A stretch of 64,000 nt of DNA from Bisbaumannia salifodinae. GTDB taxonomy: Bacteria; Pseudomonadota; Gammaproteobacteria; Pseudomonadales; Halomonadaceae. The notes beneath the pieces were generated by a model, which had not been told where the DNA came from, did no database searches, and saw only the letters and a program-made list of their open reading frames with translations. The DNA is taken from assembly GCF_039522585.1 (NCBI RefSeq), contig NZ_BAAADR010000003.1; one strand, written 5' to 3'. This document shows positions 7,866-16,274 of the stretch, one piece after another; the first letter of the stretch is position 1, and each line of letters opens with the position of its first letter. Position numbers and translations under genes: made by a program.

Positions 7866-9308
7866 ATGGCTAGTGAGGAAATGGAACAGCTGGTCCGTCG
7901 CGACTACAAGCAGGGCTTCGTGACCGATATCGAGAGCGATACGGTACCGCCTGGCCTCGATGAGGGCACCATCGCCTTTATCTCCCAGAAGAAGGGCGAA
8001 CCGCAGTGGATGCTCGAGTGGCGCCTCAAGGCCTACCATCAGTGGCTGAAGATGACGACGCCCTCCTGGGCACACCTCGATTATCCGCCCATCGACTATC
8101 AGGCGATCTCCTACTACAGCGCCCCCAAGAAACCCGAGGATCGTCCCCAGAGCCTCGACGAGGTCGACCCCAAGCTGCTCGAGACCTACGAGAAGCTGGG
8201 CATCCCCCTGCACGAGCGGGCGGCGCTGGCCGGGGTGGCGGTGGACGCGGTCTTCGACTCGGTGTCGGTGACCACCACCTTCAAGGAGAAGCTGGGGGAG
8301 GCCGGGGTGATCTTCTGCTCCATCTCCGAGGCAATCCGCGAGCACCCGGAACTGGTCAAACAGTACCTGGGTACCGTGGTGCCCACCTCGGACAACTACT
8401 TCGCGGCGCTCAACTCGGCGGTCTTCACCGACGGCTCCTTCGTCTTCGTCCCGGAAGGCGTGACCTGCCCCATGGAGCTCTCCACCTACTTCCGCATCAA
8501 CGCCGCCAATACCGGCCAGTTCGAGCGCACCCTGATCATCTGCGAGAGCCGCGCCCAGGTCTCCTACCTCGAGGGCTGCACCGCGCCCCAGCGCGACGAG
8601 AACCAGCTCCATGCCGCGGTGGTCGAGCTGGTGGCCCTGGAGGACGCCTATATCAAGTACTCCACGGTGCAGAACTGGTACCCCGGCGACGAGGACGGCA
8701 AGGGCGGCATCTACAACTTCGTCACCAAGCGTGGCGACTGCCGCGGCGACCGCTCGCGGATCAGCTGGACCCAGGTCGAGACCGGCTCCGCCATCACCTG
8801 GAAGTACCCCTCCTGCGTGCTGCGCGGCAAGGACAGCATCGGCGAGTTCTACTCCGTGGCGGTGACCAACGGCCGCCAGCAGGCCGATACCGGCACCAAG
8901 ATGATCCATCTGGGCGAGGGCAGCCGCTCCAGCATCATCTCCAAGGGGATCTCCGCCGGCCACAGCAACCAGGCCTACCGCGGCCTGGTCAAGGTGGGGC
9001 CGCGGGCCAAGGGGGCGCGCAACTTCACTCAGTGCGACTCCCTGCTGATCGGTGACCAGTGTGGCGCCCACACCTTCCCCTACCAGGAGATCGGCAACGC
9101 CACCGCCACCGTGGAGCACGAGGCCACCACCTCGAAGATCGGCGAGGACCAGCTCTTCTACTGCCAGAGCCGGGGTATCTCCGAGGAAGACGCGGTGAGC
9201 ATGATCGTCAACGGCTTCTGCAAGGACGTCTTCCAGGAGCTGCCGATGGAGTTCGCGGTGGAGGCCGAGGCCCTGCTGAATGTCACCCTGGAAGGCGCCG
9301 TGGGTTAA
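7866..9308 (+). CDS. sufB: Fe-S cluster assembly protein SufB
   Basis: This 480-residue scaffold subunit of the SufBCD complex builds iron-sulfur clusters. The family hallmarks are present: YPPIDYQAISYYSAPK, ACCEPTOR-region TQCDSLLIGDQCGAHTF and the long parallel beta-helix core. The ATG at 7866 follows a strong purine-rich site (GGGAGGGGGAAAGACC). It is followed by sufC after a 170-base gap that holds a REP-like palindrome, which is an unusual interruption for this operon. Confidence 0.96.
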   Translation: MASEEMEQLVRRDYKQGFVTDIESDTVPPGLDEGTIAFISQKKGEPQWMLEWRLKAYHQWLKMTTPSWAHLDYPPIDYQAISYYSAPKKPEDRPQSLDEVDPKLLETYEKLGIPLHERAALAGVAVDAVFDSVSVTTTFKEKLGEAGVIFCSISEAIREHPELVKQYLGTVVPTSDNYFAALNSAVFTDGSFVFVPEGVTCPMELSTYFRINAANTGQFERTLIICESRAQVSYLEGCTAPQRDENQLHAAVVELVALEDAYIKYSTVQNWYPGDEDGKGGIYNFVTKRGDCRGDRSRISWTQVETGSAITWKYPSCVLRGKDSIGEFYSVAVTNGRQQADTGTKMIHLGEGSRSSIISKGISAGHSNQAYRGLVKVGPRAKGARNFTQCDSLLIGDQCGAHTFPYQEIGNATATVEHEATTSKIGEDQLFYCQSRGISEEDAVSMIVNGFCKDVFQELPMEFAVEAEALLNVTLEGAVG

Positions 9309-9330
9309 GGAAATGGCTGCGCGACGCCGG

Positions 9331-9370
9331 CCTGTGGGAGCCCGCTTCAGCGGGCGAAAGGCTTCCCACG
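9331..9370. repeat. REP-like palindrome between sufB and sufC
   Basis: GTGGGAG, then CCCGCT-TC-AGCGGG, then GGCTTCCCAC form nested inverted repeats of the REP type. The GTGGGAG head also occurs in the elements at 60.7 kb and 63.87 kb. It sits in the only sizeable gap inside sufB-sufT and could alter the ratio of SufB to downstream subunits. Confidence 0.7.
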
Positions 9371-9478
9371 CGAGGCTGGCCTGCGTCCCAAACCGTCGCT
9401 GATAACGCGCCTAAAGCACAAAGAGTCAACAATTTCCCCAGTCGCCGCGGCGGCTGGCCAGATCAAAAGGTAGTCACG

Positions 9479-10231
9479 ATGCTCGAAGTCAAGGATCTCC
9501 ACGTCACGGTCGAGGGCAAGCATATCCTCAAGGGCCTCAACCTCACCGTCGCGACGGGCCAGGTGCACGCCATCATGGGCCCCAATGGCGCCGGCAAGTC
9601 GACCCTCTCGGCGGTGATCGCCGGCAAGGAGGGCTATGAGGTGACCCAGGGCAGCATCACCTTCGACGGCCAGGACGTGCTGGAGATGGAGATCGAGGAG
9701 CGCGCACGGGCCGGCCTGCTGCTGGGCTTCCAGTACCCGGTGGAGATTCCCGGGGTGAAGAACATCTACCTGCTCAAGGCGGCCCTCAACGCCAAGCGCG
9801 AGGCCGAGGGGCTGGGCGAGATCCCGGCGCCGGAATTCATGAAGCTGATCAAGGAGAAGATCGCCTTTATGAAGATGGACGCCAGCTTCCTGCAGCGCGC
9901 CGTCAACGAAGGCTTTTCCGGCGGCGAGAAGAAGCGTAACGAGATCCTGCAGATGCTGGTATTGCAGCCCAAGCTGGCACTGCTCGACGAGATCGATTCC
10001 GGCCTCGATATCGACGCCATGAAGGTGGTGGCCGATGGGGTCAACTCCCTGCGCGCCGCGGATCGCGCCATCCTGATGGTCACCCACTACCAGCGCCTGC
10101 TCGACCATATCACCCCCGACGTGGTGCATGTGCTGGTGGACGGCCGCATCGTCAAGTCCGGCGATGCCGAGCTGGCCAAGGAGCTCGAGGCACGGGGTTA
10201 TGACTGGGTGCTGGAGGAGTCTGCGGCATGA
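9479..10231 (+). CDS. sufC: SufBCD complex ATPase SufC
   Basis: This 250-residue ABC-type ATPase has Walker A GPNGAGKST (residues 34-42), the modified signature FSGGEKKRNEI, Walker B and a terminal H-loop (MVTHYQRLLDHI). SufC powers the conformational change of SufB-SufD during cluster assembly. The ATG at 9479 matches the family start; the open reading upstream of it is leader sequence. Its end overlaps the sufD start by four bases (ATGA), showing translational coupling. Confidence 0.97.
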   Translation: MLEVKDLHVTVEGKHILKGLNLTVATGQVHAIMGPNGAGKSTLSAVIAGKEGYEVTQGSITFDGQDVLEMEIEERARAGLLLGFQYPVEIPGVKNIYLLKAALNAKREAEGLGEIPAPEFMKLIKEKIAFMKMDASFLQRAVNEGFSGGEKKRNEILQMLVLQPKLALLDEIDSGLDIDAMKVVADGVNSLRAADRAILMVTHYQRLLDHITPDVVHVLVDGRIVKSGDAELAKELEARGYDWVLEESAA

Positions 10232-11574
10232 GTGAGGTACAAGGCTTTCTCGACCGCCTGAGCGAGCGCGCCGCGGCCCGCGGCGCCGAGCCCACCTGGA
10301 TCGCCGCCCGGCGCCAGGCGGGGGCGGCACGCTTCGAGGCGCTGGGCTTCCCGGACCGCAAGGTGGAGGCCTGGAAATACACCGACGTGCGCGGCATCGC
10401 CCGGGGCGACTTCGCCCTGGCCGAGTCGGCGGACTTCTCGCCGGCCAGCGCCGCGGCCCTGACCCTGCCCATCGAGGCCCATCGGCTGAGCTTCGTCGAC
10501 GGCGTCTTCGCCCCGGCGCTCTCCGACCTGGGCGAGCTGCCCGCCGGTGTCAGTGTCGAGCCGCTCTCGCAGGCCCTGGCGGCCAATCACGAGGCGGTGG
10601 GCGGGGCCCTGGGGCGCCTGGCCGGGGTCGACTTCTCGCCCTTCACGGCCCTCAATACCGCCTTCGCCGAGGAGGGCGCGGTGATCCGCCTGGCCCCCGG
10701 CGCGGTGGTGGAGCGCCCCATCGTCCTGCAGTTTCTCTCCGGCGCCGGGCCGGCGCCGGTGATGAGCCACCCGCGGGTGCTGGTGGAGGCCGGCGCGCGC
10801 AGCCAGGCGACCCTGATCGAGCACCAGGCCGGGGAGGAGGGCGCCGCCAACTTCTCCAACCTGGTCAGCGAGCTGCTGCTGGAGCGGGGCGCCATCCTCA
10901 CCCACTACAAGCTCCAGGAGCTGCCCCAGACCGATCAGCATATCGCCAGCCTGCATGTGGACCAGGCCCGGGACAGCCGCTTCACCTCCTTCAACCTCAA
11001 CCTGGGTGGGGCCCTGGCGCGCAACGATATCGTCACCGACCTCAACGGCCAGGGCGCCGAGGCCAACTTCTTCGGGCTGTTCTTCGGTCAGGGTCGCCAG
11101 CTGCTGGACACCCATACCCTGGCCAACCATAACGCCCCCCTGACCTTCTCCCACGAGAACTACAAGGGCATCCTCGACGACCGCGCCCGGGGCATCTTCA
11201 ACGGCAAGGTGATCGTCAAGCGCGACAGCCAGAAGATCGAGGCCCACCAGAACAACGCCAACCTGTTGCTCTCCGACCGGGCCGAGATCGATACCAAGCC
11301 GGAGCTGGAGATCTACGCCGACGACGTCAAGTGCTCCCACGGCGCCACCACCGGTCAGCTCGACCAGGAAGCGATCTTCGCCCTGCGCGCCCGGGGCATC
11401 GACGAGGCCACCGCCCGGGGCCTGCTGACCCTGGCCTTCGCCGGCGAGGTGATGGATCGGGTGGCCATCGATGCCGTGGCCGAGCGGGTCGAGCTGGCGG
11501 TGGCCGGCAAGCTGCCGGAGCGTTTCAACCTGGCCGGGCTGGTGGAAGCCGCCGTGGCCCTGCACGAGGAGTGA
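10228..11574 (+). CDS. sufD: Fe-S cluster assembly protein SufD
   Basis: This 448-residue protein is a SufB paralogue and partner. It contains WKYTDVRGIARGDF near the N-terminus and the conserved C-terminal region KCSHGATTGQLDQEAIFALRA-type segment ending in the helical tail. SufD is required for iron acquisition by the scaffold. The start codon overlaps the sufC stop, and sufS follows after three bases, so sufC-D-S form a tight operon. Confidence 0.96.
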   Translation: MSEVQGFLDRLSERAAARGAEPTWIAARRQAGAARFEALGFPDRKVEAWKYTDVRGIARGDFALAESADFSPASAAALTLPIEAHRLSFVDGVFAPALSDLGELPAGVSVEPLSQALAANHEAVGGALGRLAGVDFSPFTALNTAFAEEGAVIRLAPGAVVERPIVLQFLSGAGPAPVMSHPRVLVEAGARSQATLIEHQAGEEGAANFSNLVSELLLERGAILTHYKLQELPQTDQHIASLHVDQARDSRFTSFNLNLGGALARNDIVTDLNGQGAEANFFGLFFGQGRQLLDTHTLANHNAPLTFSHENYKGILDDRARGIFNGKVIVKRDSQKIEAHQNNANLLLSDRAEIDTKPELEIYADDVKCSHGATTGQLDQEAIFALRARGIDEATARGLLTLAFAGEVMDRVAIDAVAERVELAVAGKLPERFNLAGLVEAAVALHEE

Positions 11575-11577
11575 GTC

Positions 11578-12831
11578 ATGAGCGATCTCGCCGCGCCCGC
11601 CGAGGCAACCGCGCTGGATGTGGCCCGGGTGCGCCGCGACTTCCCGATCCTCGACCGGGAAGTCCACGGCAAGCCGCTGATCTATCTGGATAACGCCGCC
11701 ACCAGCCAGACGCCGATCCAGGTCATCGACTGCCTGGACGACTACTACCGGCGGCTCAACGCCAATATCCACCGCGGCCTGCATACCCTGGCCGACGAGG
11801 CCACCGCCGCCTTCGAGGGCAGCCGCGACAAGGTGCGCGACTTCCTGGGCGCCGCCGACCGCCGCGAGATCGTCTTTACCCGGGGCACCACCGAGGCCAT
11901 CAACCTGGTGGTCAACGGCTGGGGTCGGGCCCACCTGCGTGCCGGCGACGAGGTGCTGGTGTCGCGGATGGAGCACCACTCCAATATCGTCCCCTGGCAG
12001 CTGCTGGCCGAGGAGCTCGGCATCGTTATCAGAGTGATCCCGGTGGACGAGCGCGGCGTGCTGGATCTCGCCGCCTACCGGGCCCTGTTCAGCGAGCGCA
12101 CCAAGCTGGTGGCGGTGACTCATGTCTCCAACGCCTTCGGCACCATCAACCCGGTGCGCGAGCTGGCCGAGGAAGCCCATCGTCACGGTGCCCTGATCCT
12201 GGTGGACGGCGCCCAGGCGACGCCCCATCAGGTGGTGGATGTCCAGGCCCTCGGCGCCGACTTCTACGCCTTCTCCGGCCACAAGGTGTATGGCCCCACC
12301 GGCATCGGCGTCCTCTACGGACGCCTCGAGTTGCTCGAGGCCATGCGTCCCTGGCAGGGAGGCGGCGAGATGATCGCCACCGTCTCCTTCGAGGCCGGCA
12401 CCACCTATGCCCCGGTGCCCCACAAGTTCGAGGCCGGCACCCCGGCCATCGCCGAGGGCGTGGCCCTGGGTGCGGCCCTGGACTGGGTCACGGCCACCGG
12501 CCTCGACGCCATCGGCGCCTGGGAAGCGCAACTGCTGGCCCGGGCCACTCAGGGGGTGTCGCGTATCGACGGCCTGCGCCTCCTGGGCACCGCCCCGGAC
12601 AAGGCCGGGGTGCTCTCCTTCGTGGTGGAGGGCGCCCATGCCCAGGACATCGGCCTGCTGATCGATCAACTGGGGGTGGCGATCCGCACCGGCCACCACT
12701 GCGCCCAGCCGCTGCTGGCCCAGTTCGGCGTCGATGCCACCTGTCGCGCCTCCTTCGCCGCCTACAACACCCTCGACGAGGTGGATACCTTCGTGGCCGC
12801 CCTGGAGCGGGTGATCGGCATGGTGCGCTAA
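11578..12831 (+). CDS. sufS: Cysteine desulfurase SufS
   Basis: This 417-residue PLP enzyme supplies sulfur for cluster building. The PLP lysine is K236 (FSGHKVYGPTGIG) and the persulfide cysteine is C375 (RTGHHCAQPLL); MEHHSNIVPWQ and THVSNAFGTINP are class-II desulfurase motifs. Group II desulfurases normally need a sulfur acceptor such as SufE or SufU, yet none is encoded in this operon, so the partner must lie elsewhere or differ. Confidence 0.96.
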   Translation: MSDLAAPAEATALDVARVRRDFPILDREVHGKPLIYLDNAATSQTPIQVIDCLDDYYRRLNANIHRGLHTLADEATAAFEGSRDKVRDFLGAADRREIVFTRGTTEAINLVVNGWGRAHLRAGDEVLVSRMEHHSNIVPWQLLAEELGIVIRVIPVDERGVLDLAAYRALFSERTKLVAVTHVSNAFGTINPVRELAEEAHRHGALILVDGAQATPHQVVDVQALGADFYAFSGHKVYGPTGIGVLYGRLELLEAMRPWQGGGEMIATVSFEAGTTYAPVPHKFEAGTPAIAEGVALGAALDWVTATGLDAIGAWEAQLLARATQGVSRIDGLRLLGTAPDKAGVLSFVVEGAHAQDIGLLIDQLGVAIRTGHHCAQPLLAQFGVDATCRASFAAYNTLDEVDTFVAALERVIGMVR

Positions 12832-12853
12832 GCGAACGTCAAAGGAGCGGGAG

Positions 12854-13426
12854 ATGTCGGCGATGGAACAACTGGAGGGCTTGCACAGGGGGCAGGAGCT
12901 GCCGCTGCAGCGCGATGTGGCGGTGATCTCCATCCCCTTCGGCAAGACCATCACCCTGCCCGAGGACAGCGTCGTCTCGGTGATGCAGGCCAAGGGCAGC
13001 TCGGTGAGCGTGGCCCATGAGGGACGCCTCTACCTGGTGGAGGGCGCCAACCTGGATGCCCTGGGCCTCGAGGCCCTGCCGCGGCCGACCCTGCCCGAGG
13101 ACGCCACGGACGAGCAGATCGAGGCCTTCGTCTGGGAGCAGCTGCGTACCTGCTTCGACCCGGAGATCCCGGTCGATATCGTCGAGTTGGGGCTGGTCTA
13201 CGGCTGCCGTATCGAGCGACTGATCAGCGGCGAGCGGATCGTCACCATCCGCATGACCCTGACCGCCCCGGGCTGCGGCATGGGCGATGTGATCGCCGCG
13301 GATGCCCGCAACAAGATCCTCGGCGCGCCGCAGATCAGCCAGGTGCATGTGGATATCGTCTTCGATCCCCCCTGGAGTCGTGAGATGATGAGCGACGAGG
13401 CCAAGCTGGAACTTGGCATGTTCTAG
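12854..13426 (+). CDS. sufT: SufT-type (MIP18/DUF59) Fe-S maturation factor
   Basis: This 190-residue protein has a 90-residue N-terminal extension and a C-terminal MIP18 (DUF59) domain with CFDPEIPVDIVELGLVYG and TLTAPGCGMGD, which contains the conserved cysteine. SufT proteins help maturation of Fe-S proteins under high demand. AAAGGAGCGGGAG precedes the ATG at 12854. It is the last recognisable suf gene; sanA begins eight bases after its stop and may be cotranscribed. Confidence 0.9.
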   Translation: MSAMEQLEGLHRGQELPLQRDVAVISIPFGKTITLPEDSVVSVMQAKGSSVSVAHEGRLYLVEGANLDALGLEALPRPTLPEDATDEQIEAFVWEQLRTCFDPEIPVDIVELGLVYGCRIERLISGERIVTIRMTLTAPGCGMGDVIAADARNKILGAPQISQVHVDIVFDPPWSREMMSDEAKLELGMF

Positions 13427-13434
13427 GAGCGGCC

Positions 13435-14142
13435 ATGCGGCGGTGGGCGATCACCCTTCTCAGGAGCAGTCTGATAGCGCTGGCAGGCGGGAGCCTGCTG
13501 GCGTTTTTGCTGTTCCTGGGGGCCAACGCTTGGATGCTGGGCAGGACCCAGGCGCGTATCGAGCATCAGCTGCCGCTCTGCGCGGCGGCCCCGGTGGGCA
13601 TCGTCTTCGGTACCACGCATTGGGCCCGCGGCGGTGGGCGCAACCCCCACTTCGAGGCGCGCATGAGTGCCGCCGCCCGCCTGGTGCGCCTGCAGCGGGT
13701 CGAGCATCTGCTGCTCTCCGGTGACAACCGCACCCGTTTCTATAATGAGCCCCAGGCCATGTGGCAGGACCTGAACGCCCGCCATGTGCCCAGCGAGGTC
13801 ATGACCATGGATTTCGCCGGCTTCAGCACCTACGACACCCTGGTTCGGGCCCGGGATGTCTTCGGCGTCGAGCGGGCAGTGTTGGTCACCCAGGCCTGGC
13901 ACCTGCCCCGGGCGCTGTTTATTGCCGATGCCCTGGGACTGGAGGTGCAGGGCTGCGCGACACCGGCGGAGCCGGTGGCAGGGCTCTGGCGTCTGCAGCT
14001 ACGGGAGTGGCTGGCCCGGGCCCGGACCCTGGGGGATCTTTATGTGTGGGGACGAGAGCCTTACTTTTTAGGTCCCCTGGAGCCCCTGCCGGTGACGCCG
14101 CAGGGAGAAGAGTCGACCGAGGGGGAGGGAGCCGCTCTCTAG
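13435..14142 (+). CDS. sanA: SanA/YdcF-like membrane protein (DUF218)
   Basis: This 235-residue protein has an N-terminal membrane anchor (about residues 8-32) and a DUF218 domain with VFGTTHWARGGG, LLLSGDNRTRFYNEP, DFAGFSTYDTLVRAR and TQAWHLPRALFIA, all closely matching E. coli SanA, an envelope-barrier protein. The C-terminus after GREPYFLGPL is unusual: PLEPLPVTPQG continues into an extra acidic tail, and a second copy of the same 3' coding end follows the stop (see repeat). The tail may therefore be a recent by-product of local duplication. Confidence 0.85.
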   Translation: MRRWAITLLRSSLIALAGGSLLAFLLFLGANAWMLGRTQARIEHQLPLCAAAPVGIVFGTTHWARGGGRNPHFEARMSAAARLVRLQRVEHLLLSGDNRTRFYNEPQAMWQDLNARHVPSEVMTMDFAGFSTYDTLVRARDVFGVERAVLVTQAWHLPRALFIADALGLEVQGCATPAEPVAGLWRLQLREWLARARTLGDLYVWGREPYFLGPLEPLPVTPQGEESTEGEGAAL

Positions 14143-14205
14143 TTTGCTGAGCCCCCTGGAGCCGCTGCCGGTGACGCCGCAGGGGAGGGAGGAGTAAGCG
14201 AGGGG
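14074..14205 (+). repeat. Tandem duplication of the sanA 3' end (79-bp offset)
   Basis: The block CCCCTGGAGC...CTGCCGGTGACGCCGCAGGG at 14074 recurs at 14153. The second copy still reads PLEPLPVTPQG followed by REE and a stop, which looks like the original C-terminus of SanA. Copy one instead reads on as EESTEGEGAAL before its stop. Confidence 0.85.
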
Positions 14206-14250
14206 AAGAAGGTAGAGGGAAGGCATGGCCAGTGAGCGTCGTCCCAAACA

Positions 14251-14279
14251 ACAGGCCCGCCATGATCGGCGGGCCTGTG
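14251..14279. terminator. Bidirectional hairpin between sanA and the convergent hypothetical gene
   Basis: ACAGGCCCGCC, a loop and GGCGGGCCTGT form an 11-bp stem midway between two convergent genes. Confidence 0.7.
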
Positions 14280-14296
14280 CGTACGGGGCTTGCCGC

Positions 14297-14737
14297 CTAG
14301 CGGCGCTGCTTCTGTAGCCGGTAGAGTTCGCGGATCAGCGCGCGGCAGCCCTTGAGGCAGCGCTCGATCAGCGGCTCGATGGCATCCGGCAGGGGGTGGG
14401 TATAGAGGGTCGCCAGGGACTGCATCAGGCCGCGCTCCTGCTCCAGCAGCTCATTGATCAGCACCTGACAGTCATTGCCCACGAAACTCTTCAGGCGACT
14501 CCATAGCCACAGGTAGTCGTCCCGTTCCACATCGGCGTCCCGCGGCAGGATGCGCAGGTGCTTGCGGGCCATCTCGCGCAGCTCGTCGAGGTCCGTGTGG
14601 CGCTGCTCATAGTGGGGCTTGAGTTTGTCGCGCAGGGTCGGGCGCAGGCGCTCGAGGTTGTCCTGGAAGTAGTCGAGACTATCGGCCAGCGCTTCCAGCA
14701 CGCTGTCCATCGCCACCTGGCGATTATCGAGAAACAT
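14297..14737 (-). CDS. Hypothetical helical protein, 146 aa
   Basis: I do not recognise this protein. It starts MFLDNRQVAMDSVLEALADS, is predicted almost wholly alpha-helical, highly charged (many R, E, D, L) and has no signal peptide or membrane segment. Two cysteines (in NDCQVL and ERCLKGC, three in total) show no metal-site spacing. An exceptionally strong ribosome site (GGAGGAGGTGACTGCTC before ATG) supports translation. It lies downstream of rimK but 158 bases away, with a G6/C6 inverted repeat in the gap, so it probably has its own promoter. Confidence 0.75.
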   Translation of the reverse strand: MFLDNRQVAMDSVLEALADSLDYFQDNLERLRPTLRDKLKPHYEQRHTDLDELREMARKHLRILPRDADVERDDYLWLWSRLKSFVGNDCQVLINELLEQERGLMQSLATLYTHPLPDAIEPLIERCLKGCRALIRELYRLQKQRR

Positions 14738-14895
14738 GAGCAGTCACCTCCTCCGGTGACGCAGATTGTGCGGGGGGAAACACTGTTTTTCTACCCCCCG
14801 AGGATAATATTTTACGCTTTATGCACCTTTGGTATCGGCCACCGCCCCGTAGCCTTGAGATAAAGAAACAAATCGCTACTTTTAACGCCTGTCGA

Positions 14896-15804
14896 TCATC
14901 CCTTGGGCTTGGGCGGTGCCTTGCGCGCCGGCGCGGCATGTTTCTCCAGGTGCTCGATGACTAGCCCGGCGATGTCCTTGCCGGTAGCCGACTCGATCCC
15001 CTGTAGCCCCGGCGAGGAGTTGACCTCCATGATCACCGGCCCATGGTTGGAGCGTAGCAGGTCGACCCCCGCCACCCGAAGTCCCATGGCCTTGGCGGCA
15101 CGAATCGCCGTGGAGCGCTCCTCCGGGGTGATGCGGATCACGCTGGCGGTGCCACCGCGGTGCAGGTTGGAACGGAACTCCCCCTCGGCGGCCTGGCGCT
15201 TCATGGAGGCCACCACCTTGTCGCCGATCACCAGGCAGCGGATATCGGCCCCCTTGGCCTCCTTGATGTACTCCTGGACCATGATATTGGTCTTCATGCC
15301 CATAAAGGCCTGAATCACCGACTCGGCGGCCTGGTTGGTCTCCGCCAATACCACGCCGATGCCCTGGGTGCCCTCCAGCAGCTTGATCACCAGGGGGGCG
15401 CCCTTGACCATGGTGATCAGGTCGGGGATATCGTCCGGCGAGTGGGCGAAGCCGGTGATCGGCAGGCCCAGCCCCTTGCGGGAGAGCAGCTGCAGGGAGC
15501 GCAGCTTGTCCCGGGAGCGGGTGATGGCCACCGAGTCATTGAGTACATAGGTGCCCATCATCTCGAACTGGCGCAGCACCGCACAACCATAGAAGGTCAC
15601 CGAGGCGCCGATGCGTGGAATCACCGCATCGAAGGGCTCGATCTCCTCGCCCTTGTAGTGAATCGACGGGCGGTGCGACGCGATATTCATATAGCAGCGC
15701 AGGGTGTCCACCACCCGGGCCGTGTGGCCGCGTTGTTCGGCCGCTTCCACCAGGCGACGCGTGGAGTAGAGATTGCGGTTACGCGACAGCAGGGCGATAT
15801 GCAT
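14896..15804 (-). CDS. rimK: Ribosomal protein S6 glutamate ligase RimK (ATP-grasp)
   Basis: This 302-residue ATP-grasp ligase begins MHIALLSRNRNLYSTRRLVE and has the glycine-rich LLEGTQGIGV loop, MVQEYIKEAKGADIR, and the metal-binding VIMEVNSSPGLQGIE end. RimK adds glutamates to the C-terminus of S6 and, in Pseudomonas, tunes the proteome together with RimA and RimB. GGAGATCCTCG precedes the ATG. It is 18 bases after the rimB-like gene, in one apparent operon with it and DUF3549. Confidence 0.93.
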   Translation of the reverse strand: MHIALLSRNRNLYSTRRLVEAAEQRGHTARVVDTLRCYMNIASHRPSIHYKGEEIEPFDAVIPRIGASVTFYGCAVLRQFEMMGTYVLNDSVAITRSRDKLRSLQLLSRKGLGLPITGFAHSPDDIPDLITMVKGAPLVIKLLEGTQGIGVVLAETNQAAESVIQAFMGMKTNIMVQEYIKEAKGADIRCLVIGDKVVASMKRQAAEGEFRSNLHRGGTASVIRITPEERSTAIRAAKAMGLRVAGVDLLRSNHGPVIMEVNSSPGLQGIESATGKDIAGLVIEHLEKHAAPARKAPPKPKG

Positions 15805-15822
15805 CGAGGATCTCCGTGCCCC

Positions 15823-16260
15823 TCAGGGCTCACCGTGGAGGAAAGTGGCATCCGGGGCGACCAGCAGGCCACGCATGGCGCGTCGTCCCAGCAGCATGGG
15901 GTGGCGCATATTGGCGCGATTGGCCAGGGTCAGCTGGACGGGAAACTCCAGCTCGCCCAGGCGCATGGGAGTGCGGATCACATAGCGCCACTCGGCCTGG
16001 CCGTTGGAACTGGTCACCTGGCGGCGATCATGGAGGTGCAGCTTGAAGGGGTGCGCCGGGCTCGAGGGGCCGCCGGCCCGGGTGGTGAAGCTGACCCAGA
16101 CGTGGCCGTCCTCCTCGAAGGACTCGATATCCTCGGCATGCAGCGAGGAGGTGCGGGCCCCGGTATCGATCTTGCAGCAGAAGCCGAGTCCCAGCTCGGG
16201 CAGGGTCACCATCTCGCGGCGACCGATGACCGCCTTGACCGCATAGGGTAGCGCTTTCAT
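15823..16260 (-). CDS. rimB: RimB-like retropepsin-type (ATP-dependent zinc protease) protein
   Basis: This 145-residue protein has the DTGARTSSLHAEDI motif (about residues 25-38), the catalytic D-T-G signature of retropepsin-like proteases, followed by HPFKLHLHDRR and LGRRAMRGLL. The family is annotated as ATP-dependent zinc protease (DUF785/RimB). Adjacent to rimK it matches the Pseudomonas rimABK arrangement, where RimB modulates S6 glutamylation. The start at 16260 (MKALPYAVKAVIGRRE) is chosen by homology; an upstream in-frame extension overlaps DUF3549 in another frame and is not credible. Confidence 0.85.
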   Translation of the reverse strand: MKALPYAVKAVIGRREMVTLPELGLGFCCKIDTGARTSSLHAEDIESFEEDGHVWVSFTTRAGGPSSPAHPFKLHLHDRRQVTSSNGQAEWRYVIRTPMRLGELEFPVQLTLANRANMRHPMLLGRRAMRGLLVAPDATFLHGEP

Positions 16261-16274
16261 GACCGGCTCCTGTC

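Noticed and set aside
10198..12993. 931-codon minus-strand frame across sufD and sufS
   Set aside because: It is antisense to conserved genes and has shadow-like composition.
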